A DNA stretch of 64,000 nucleotides from Acanthopleura granulata (Eukaryota > Mollusca > Polyplacophora > Chitonida > Chitonidae): assembly GCA_016165875.1 (NCBI GenBank), contig JABBOT010000002.1, positions 32,353,642 through 32,417,641 of the forward strand, written 5' to 3'. Made by a program: the position numbers and the translations under genes. Below are positions 58,070-64,000 of this stretch, one piece after another (positions within the stretch are counted from its first letter, which is position 1; every line of letters starts with the position of its first letter). The notes under the pieces are model-generated. The model was given only the letters and a program-made list of their open reading frames with translations. It searched no databases and was not told where the DNA came from.

Positions 58070-58075
58070 AATAAA
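58070..58075 (+). terminator. Mx polyadenylation signal
   Basis: AATAAA 19 bases after the TAG stop. This implies a very short 3' UTR unless a later site is used. Confidence 0.65.
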
Positions 58076-58089
58076 GTCAACATGACAGG

Positions 58090-58595
58090 CTTTGATTTTG
58101 AATTTGCTATTTTAAATACAATAATCTTTGTAATAATATTTCGACAATATATAGACTAGAAGTTTTATTTCCATATTTTGCTTTGAAAACATTTTCCATG
58201 AAAGTGATTGCATTAAACATATTTTTGTATTTATAATTCTGTCGTTTTAAACCTTGGTGAATTCAAGCACTGAGAATGGCTTATGTTAAACTTTGCGTTG
58301 AAAAGATCTCATCATTGATCTACCTGGTTTTAAGAATGCTTATTAGCCTTTCATGTCGGACTGTTTTCGATTGACAACTGTCAGTCTACGGAACTATCAG
58401 TTATTGTGCTACGGTATGCTGGTATGCCCAGTATGGTTGCCTTTGGGCTATGGTCATATGTGGATGAAACTTTGTAGCTTGACAGGTTCAATTGATAAAG
58501 ATGTGGAAGCACTTTTCATGATTGCTATCATATCATTAACATACCTTTAACCTAACACAACTTCATTATGTGAGATCTCTGATGATTTGATATTT
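58090..58595. other. Intergenic sequence downstream of Mx
   Basis: AT-rich; no gene recognised. Confidence 0.5.
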
Positions 58596-58600
58596 GAAAT

Positions 58601-58752
58601 GAATATTTCACTTATAATTAGGGAAAACCACGACCGTCCGCAGGTTGCTGGCAGACCTTCCCTGGAGAAAAAACCTGCATGCGCTGGACTTAACTCACAG
58701 CGATCGCATCGATGAGACGCAGTGCTAACCCGCTAACCACCTTGGCAACCGA
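58601..58752 (-). repeat. SINE family A, internally deleted, with tRNA-like head
   Basis: GAATATTTCACTTATAATTA jumps to GGGAAAACCACGACCGTCCG. The minus-strand right end carries GTGGTTAGCGGGTTAGCACT and GTGAGTTAAGTCC as box A/B-like parts. Confidence 0.82.
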
Positions 58753-59317
58753 AGTTCCAGATTTGTGATGAAAAGAAATAGATCGATATTTATTGTGTAT
58801 TACAAGCTTTTGTTCCAAGAGTATGTGAGCTTTGTTACAAAATATTTTAATATTAAAAATAGTTGTTGCTTTTCTGTATTATCATTTACAGATAATATAT
58901 ATAAAGGGTCTGTGATTTAAAGGAAGAGACCGGGGAAGTATTGGGCAGTTTGTGGTAAAATAGTATGGATTGAAGAATTAAAACCGACATTCTAATTTTA
59001 TTTTAGATTTTTTAGATCCGAGGCAACAAATTTTAAGGTAGGTCATAACACAAATTCAGTTGCAGATAATAAATGCCTCGCTATATAAGGGGACGTAACT
59101 GTGAAAATAATTTTGATCAATCAGAACGTAGGATAATGCAAGGCCCGATGAGCTGATATGACATGAATCGTGCTCTCAAATCATTACCATCCTATCTCTC
59201 CACTGTACATAACACGAGTCATATAGGCCTCTGGGATGCAAATTCAACTCGATTACGAACGATTGGCTGCTGACCCTTGTTTTGTTAGTGCACGGACAAC
59301 AACAAAGAGCTGATGGG

Positions 59318-59400
59318 ATGCCAAAGTGCGCAGATTTGGGTTGCGCAAACAGCACGTCGAATACAGGTGGCCTGTATATCGCTAGAGAGTGCAGATCCCA
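59318..59400 (+). other. Possible THAP-type zinc-finger exon start
   Basis: An ATG opens MPKCADLGCANSTSNTGG, resembling the M-P-x-C-x(2-4)-C-x-N start of THAP DNA-binding domains. AATACAG|GTGGCC could be a donor. The rest of a THAP domain (histidine, AVPTF box) is not found downstream. It may be a transposase relic or chance. Confidence 0.3.
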
Positions 59401-59877
59401 ATTCACGTCAACTAGCTGGCATCGGCTCGGTATAATGTCGGCGTCTTCTGACAGCTATACGAGCTTACGGCGATGAAGCACATGTTTCTTCGGGAATCGA
59501 AAAGTCTAAAAATTATCAGACGGTGTTTTTTAAATCTTCAAACCTTACTCTTTTCACTACAATTTACGTTACACTTCCCCGGTCTTCTCGTTTAACTGTG
59601 TACGGATGGAGTTCTAGAATTCAATATTGTAACGTGTTGTTGTGCCTACGACTGAAGTTCGTTTTCTTACATTTCATGTGTCGTGCAAATGTTATCTGTA
59701 TGTGTGTAAAAATATATAGCTGGAATTTTGTGATTATTTATTTCATTTGTTTCTTTGTCGGTTCCTTTACGGTTCTATTTACAAATATTTCTATTTATTT
59801 CATATTTTTTTATGTACTCACATTCTTTGGCGATTTTTGGTACAAGTCGTTGTTGGAAATTGGCCCTGCGATTACCG

Positions 59878-60085
59878 ACCTGGAACTTCCAAAGCTGTTG
59901 ACGATTGCACGATGTACGGGTATCTCATGGTACACGGCCATTGTTGTTGACGATTGCACGGTGTACGGGTATCTGATGGTACACGGTTATTGTTGTCGAC
60001 GATTGCACGGTGTACGGTATCTGATGGTACACGGCCATTGCTGTTGACGATTGCACGGCATATGGGTATCTGATGATACACGGGC
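59878..60085. repeat. 49-bp minisatellite, four units
   Basis: ACGATTGCACGGTGTACGGG and TATCTGATGGTACACGGCCA. Unit starts at 59901, 59950, 59999 and 60047. Confidence 0.95.
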
Positions 60086-60387
60086 CAAGGTCGGCGAGTA
60101 TTCCCGCATGACATCCATATACTTGCCAGCAAACATAGGGGGTAAAACGATCTACTCAGGGTAGAAGTACTCTAACTCTGCCAAGGGTATTATAGTTGGA
60201 ACTTGCACAAATGACAAACCATATGTCTGTGTGCTCTTGATTACATCTCATCTGAGCAAACAAAAGTGTTCTGTGTGATCAGCTCCGTTTCAATTAGATT
60301 AACCAGTTCAGGTTTATTCAACTTTTATCTGCTATTTATGCATACAACGCATTGTCTTAATTTTGTGATTTTCAATGTCTTTTCTTA

Positions 60388-60562
60388 TTTGTTTTATTTA
60401 TTTGTTTGGGGTTTACGCCATACTCAAGAATATTTCACTTATACTACGGCGGCCAGCATTATGGTGGGAGGAAACCGGGCAGATTCCGGGAGAAACCCAC
60501 GATTGCTGGCAGACCTTTCCACGTACGGCCGGAGAAGATGCCAGCATGAGCTGGACTTGACA
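60388..60562 (-). repeat. SINE family A copy
   Basis: TTTATTTATTTGTTTGG, CTCAAGAATATTTCACTTAT, GGCCAGCATTATGGTGGGAG and CCAGCATGAGCTGGACTTGA. The head is truncated after the B-box region. Confidence 0.9.
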
Positions 60563-60569
60563 AACTCTT

Positions 60570-61365
60570 TTCAGAAATTTCAATGCAATATATTATAAAA
60601 AAGATGCATCCTTTCAGAGCCCATACATTCGATGAAAGGGAAGATCTTAACATCAGAGAAGAAATATAGACGTAAACTGGATACCGTTATCTACTTGGGT
60701 GAACAATTTTACCTTTTGATGCAATTCATGCATCTTGATAAATAGCGTTTATGTACAGAACTATGCTGATTTGGCAGTTATAAACCTGAGAAAAAACAGG
60801 CACCACTTTTGTGACGTATGTGTTAAGATATGACTTTAAATTCATAGGCACTTGTATGATCGCACATTTATATTCATCTTCTTGAATAGTGGGGATAGGG
60901 TTAGGTCATGACCGCCTTGTTAAGGTGACGATGATTTGATTAGTGCTTTGCGCCTAACTGAAGAGTACTGAACAAAACGGTAAGGGAGTTTTTGTTACAT
61001 AAGAATCTATATCATGCCTATGGGCCACGAAGCAGTGTGTGATAAACGAACATATTTTTCGAAAGTCCTCTTTTCAGTATCATAATTTGTGAAAGAAAAA
61101 CAGTAGTGCCAGAGATAAAAACAGTAAAAAACTGTCGGGGTTATGGAGATGGGTAGAGGCACCTGTTGGTCGATTGCCTTAAGTTCTAGCCCTCGGGTGC
61201 TTTACTACCGGTACTAGTCACACGTTCTACCGAGAGGTAAGTCACTGGGGACAGTGTCTTCCATTCATGTTGGTTTCATTGATTATTTCATTCAATTTTG
61301 ATTGAGTTGAAAGTCCGCTTTAAACAACTCTTCGGTTATATATCTGATGAGCGTCTTCTTGTAGT
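60570..61365. other. Gene-free stretch
   Basis: Nothing recognised apart from weak tRNA-box-like motifs at 61140-61245 that do not fold convincingly. Confidence 0.45.
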
Positions 61366-61369
61366 AGGC

Positions 61370-61625
61370 CGTTCTCAGTGTCAACATACGGACAGAATGC
61401 TTTGAGCCATGTCAGTATGATGCCCGGACCCAGTCACCTTGTATTGACATCAGGGTTAGTTCCTGCTTTCGACATGATGTTCCACTGGCGACAGCATGTT
61501 GGCGGCATGGACTGGCCCTGCCAAAAAAAAAGAGACACAGTATATATACATCCTAAGGACTCCTCGTTGTCATATGACTGAAAAATTATTAAGTACCTCG
61601 TAAAACCGCTAATATACAGGTATAC
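61370..61625 (+). repeat. SINE family B copy 3 (truncated, rearranged)
   Basis: The minus strand reads GGTTTTACGAGGTACTTAAT, CAGTCATATGAC and GGCAGGGCC, as in copy 2. The internal block ACCCAGTCACCTTGTATTGACA keeps plus orientation, suggesting a partial inversion. No tRNA head. Confidence 0.7.
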
Positions 61626-61629
61626 ATAC

Positions 61630-64000
61630 AAACATAAATTCATGACGTCAAGAAACACAGCAACCAAACCAAGAAAGGCGTAGTCTAGCGTTCAAGATTA
61701 CATGTAGGCCTATGCCATGAACCAAAAGTTAGTCGTCATTTGATTATGCACGGAAATGCACGAAATGATAGGGAAAAGTTGACAAAATTTACAAAGAAAT
61801 TCTTATCGGGTAAGATTCGAAATCGGTGTTTATGAATCAAAGTTGAATTGGAGTAGGCGACAAAACGGCGTTACGTCATTTGTAACGATATTTTTATCAG
61901 TGTTAAAGTAAACTTTGTATACATTTACCATTTCAGACACTCAGTTGCTCATGCAATTCAAATGCACAGCTGGAGCTCTTACAACACTTCTCTAAGACAT
62001 AACCGCGTTACAAGTCCATATATAGTTCTTTCACAGGTCAGTCCCACTGAAATTTCCACAGTTTTGTTTTGAGACATGGACACCGAGAAAAGCTAGCTGC
62101 TTGTTCAAAAAGGTGGATGCCTGCATGCCTGGCATAACATTCATATAGTGTCTCCTGGGTTAAAGATATTCTCGCCGCGATATGGCTACAGAATTGCTGA
62201 AATGGTGTTAAACTGCAATCATTCCTTCAGTCATTCAGGTCCACCATTATATCCTGTTATATCTATGTTCCATTTGTCGATCATTGGTGTTGGGGAGCGG
62301 ATTGTATATATAGCTCAGTGGATCGTAACTTCCAAGGCACGCAAGGTTCGGGGTCAATCCCACTTTAACAGAGTTCAACCACGTCTTGTAGCAGATAATT
62401 TGTAGATCTCCCTGTTTTTGTTATCCGTAGGTTCTTGGCAACAATACGTGGTCTTACGTTTCTTGTAGATAATTTGTCATCCACCTATATGGCCGTTCAG
62501 ACGAATGAAAAATTGTCACTTTCTTGCCAAATTTCAGTGCTTAACGCGACAAGTTCATTTTTAACCGCCCCCCCCCCAAAACAATAAATAAATAAAATGA
62601 TTGATGAGCTGATATGCAGCACATATAGGGACTGGATGGGATGGTGGTATTTTCGGTCTAGTTGGGGGAGGGACTGGCCCACGACGAACCTGTGCCCTAC
62701 ACATCTGTTTCCATGCAGTTATGATATACCTGTCATAACTACATTCAGTTTTTATAGGAGTTAGCATGCGACATAAAGCAATACAAAGCGGACAAGGGAG
62801 TGCACTTGACAAACGATCGATTCAAAGTCAATTGAGTACTGGCACAATTTAATAAAAGGATTCGTATTCAGCGGTTCCCTGGCACTTAACATGAAGTGAC
62901 CGTTAAATGTCATGAAATGGAGACACTTCATAAATACTGCAAAATGAAAACAAATCTGAAAATTAACAGAAAAAACTTGAAATATGCACATGGATATATT
63001 TCAAAGCATAAAATGTGAGGATCAGCAGGTACGTGTTGTTAGGTGTGTACTTTGGTTGCCACCTCTTCAGTCGAACCTGTCGACCTGTCGGGGCCTAAGT
63101 CTCGGAGTGGAGCGAGAATCAGGTGACTATGCGTGAGAGCCGGAATGAAACCCACCGCTGCCTGCTGGCCAGATAAGAGCACTGACTGGAGAAACTAGGT
63201 ACGTTCATGCGAAATTTATGCAGTAATCAATCGGTTTAATGCAAATACTTGAATTGGTTTGCCACGTTACAAATCCCATGACATGATATGTGAATTGTGT
63301 TAAGTGCGTACTTTTTGCCTTGCTAGCTTGTTGAAGGCTCGTCTGGGTGATAAGACCGGGAAATGTCGGGTTCCCTCAAAACGGGTAAGCAAGTCATACT
63401 TAACTGTATTATTATTTTTCAGTATTATTATTTTTATTATTATGGTTTGAGGAATAAAATGTACCACGAAGAATACGACATATTATGATAAATGCAAAGG
63501 ATGTATTTGATGGTTATTTTGGAGTAGGAGACTAACTGAAAATTGATACACGCGCATTAATAATTAGTTTTCTTGTTCTTTTATTACCTTAATGAATGTT
63601 CCATAAACTATAAGCAATGAAATAGGCCTTTAAGCTCGGATCACATTACAGGTCCTACAACTTCTACTGTGCTATGTGTCTTTGCTATGGCATAACAAAT
63701 ATATAAGGCACTGTATTGTATGGTGCTCATGCGCATGCACACATATAGCCCTCACATTAATAGCGTAGATAATTCACCTGCATGTATTTTGACGTATAAG
63801 ATCATGGAGAAAAAATAAAATATTTTCCGATATATTGGCTATAATCTCAATCGCCCGGTTATAGGAGTTATCGTAATATTGGTGTTATGGCGCCTCTCCA
63901 ATTGAGCTTACAACCAGTTTGCATATTTATATGTAACATCCACCTGTGGCTAGAGAAGAATCGATTTTATTTGTTTGATAACAAAGTGGTATGAATTGCA
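61630..64000. other. Gene-free right end
   Basis: No gene recognised on either strand. A C10 homopolymer at about 62568 and a tRNA-like patch at 62292 are the only structured items. Confidence 0.5.
62292..62362 (+). ncRNA. tRNA-like sequence, degenerate
   Basis: TATAGCTCAGTGGATCG resembles an A box, and GGTTCGGGGTCAATCCCA a B box, 25 bases later. The acceptor stem is not convincing; it is probably a SINE head or tRNA pseudogene. Confidence 0.4.

Noticed and set aside
59523..60047. 174-codon hydrophobic frame
   Set aside because: The right third is the 49-bp minisatellite and the left part is T-rich sequence giving Phe/Ile/Leu runs; no family resemblance.

Overview
The window is animal nuclear DNA, AT-rich, with GT-AG introns, many minisatellites and tRNA-derived SINEs. 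The commonest SINE (ten copies) looks like a repeat I associate with molluscs, so the source is most likely a mollusc or another lophotrochozoan; this rests on memory and was not searched. There are no operons, CRISPR arrays or bacterial genes. Both recognised genes are on the + strand.

Layout. 1-10.9 kb: the last 11 coding exons of sphingosine-1-phosphate lyase (SGPL1), giving 411 residues and a stop; its 5' exons lie left of the window. One intron carries an 82-bp satellite-like array of about 20 units, and the left edge is a 37-bp array. 10.9-17.8 kb: no recognised gene; minisatellites, a SINE, two tandem copies of an undescribed ~600-bp repeat and an inverted-repeat element. 17.9-31 kb: decayed exons of one or two dynamin-family Mx GTPase genes, interrupted by at least five minisatellite families and a broken BEL/Pao pol fragment. 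31-48 kb: repeats, SINEs, one orphan Mx exon (36.0 kb), possible remnants of an unidentified multi-exon gene (37.9-40.2 kb), foldback and inverted-repeat structures, and a CpG-rich island. 48.9-58.1 kb: an apparently intact 13-exon Mx-like gene whose exons join in phase to 669 codons with all GTPase motifs. 58.1-64 kb: SINEs, a 49-bp minisatellite, a possible THAP-like exon start, otherwise unremarkable.

How the genes relate. SGPL1 degrades sphingosine-1-phosphate in the ER and is only a neighbour. The main story is the Mx locus: one intact antiviral-type large GTPase beside at least three partial relatives that keep exon lengths and many splice sites but carry stops, frameshifts and deletions. 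This suggests local duplication followed by decay, with tandem arrays expanding inside the dead copies. No clearly new enzymatic system was found. The most unusual unexplained items are the 152-bp inverted duplication next to a CpG-rich island (46.3-47.8 kb), the three-copy dispersed family, and the 63/126-bp higher-order array. Coordinates of splice sites were read by eye and can be off by a base or two in decayed copies.
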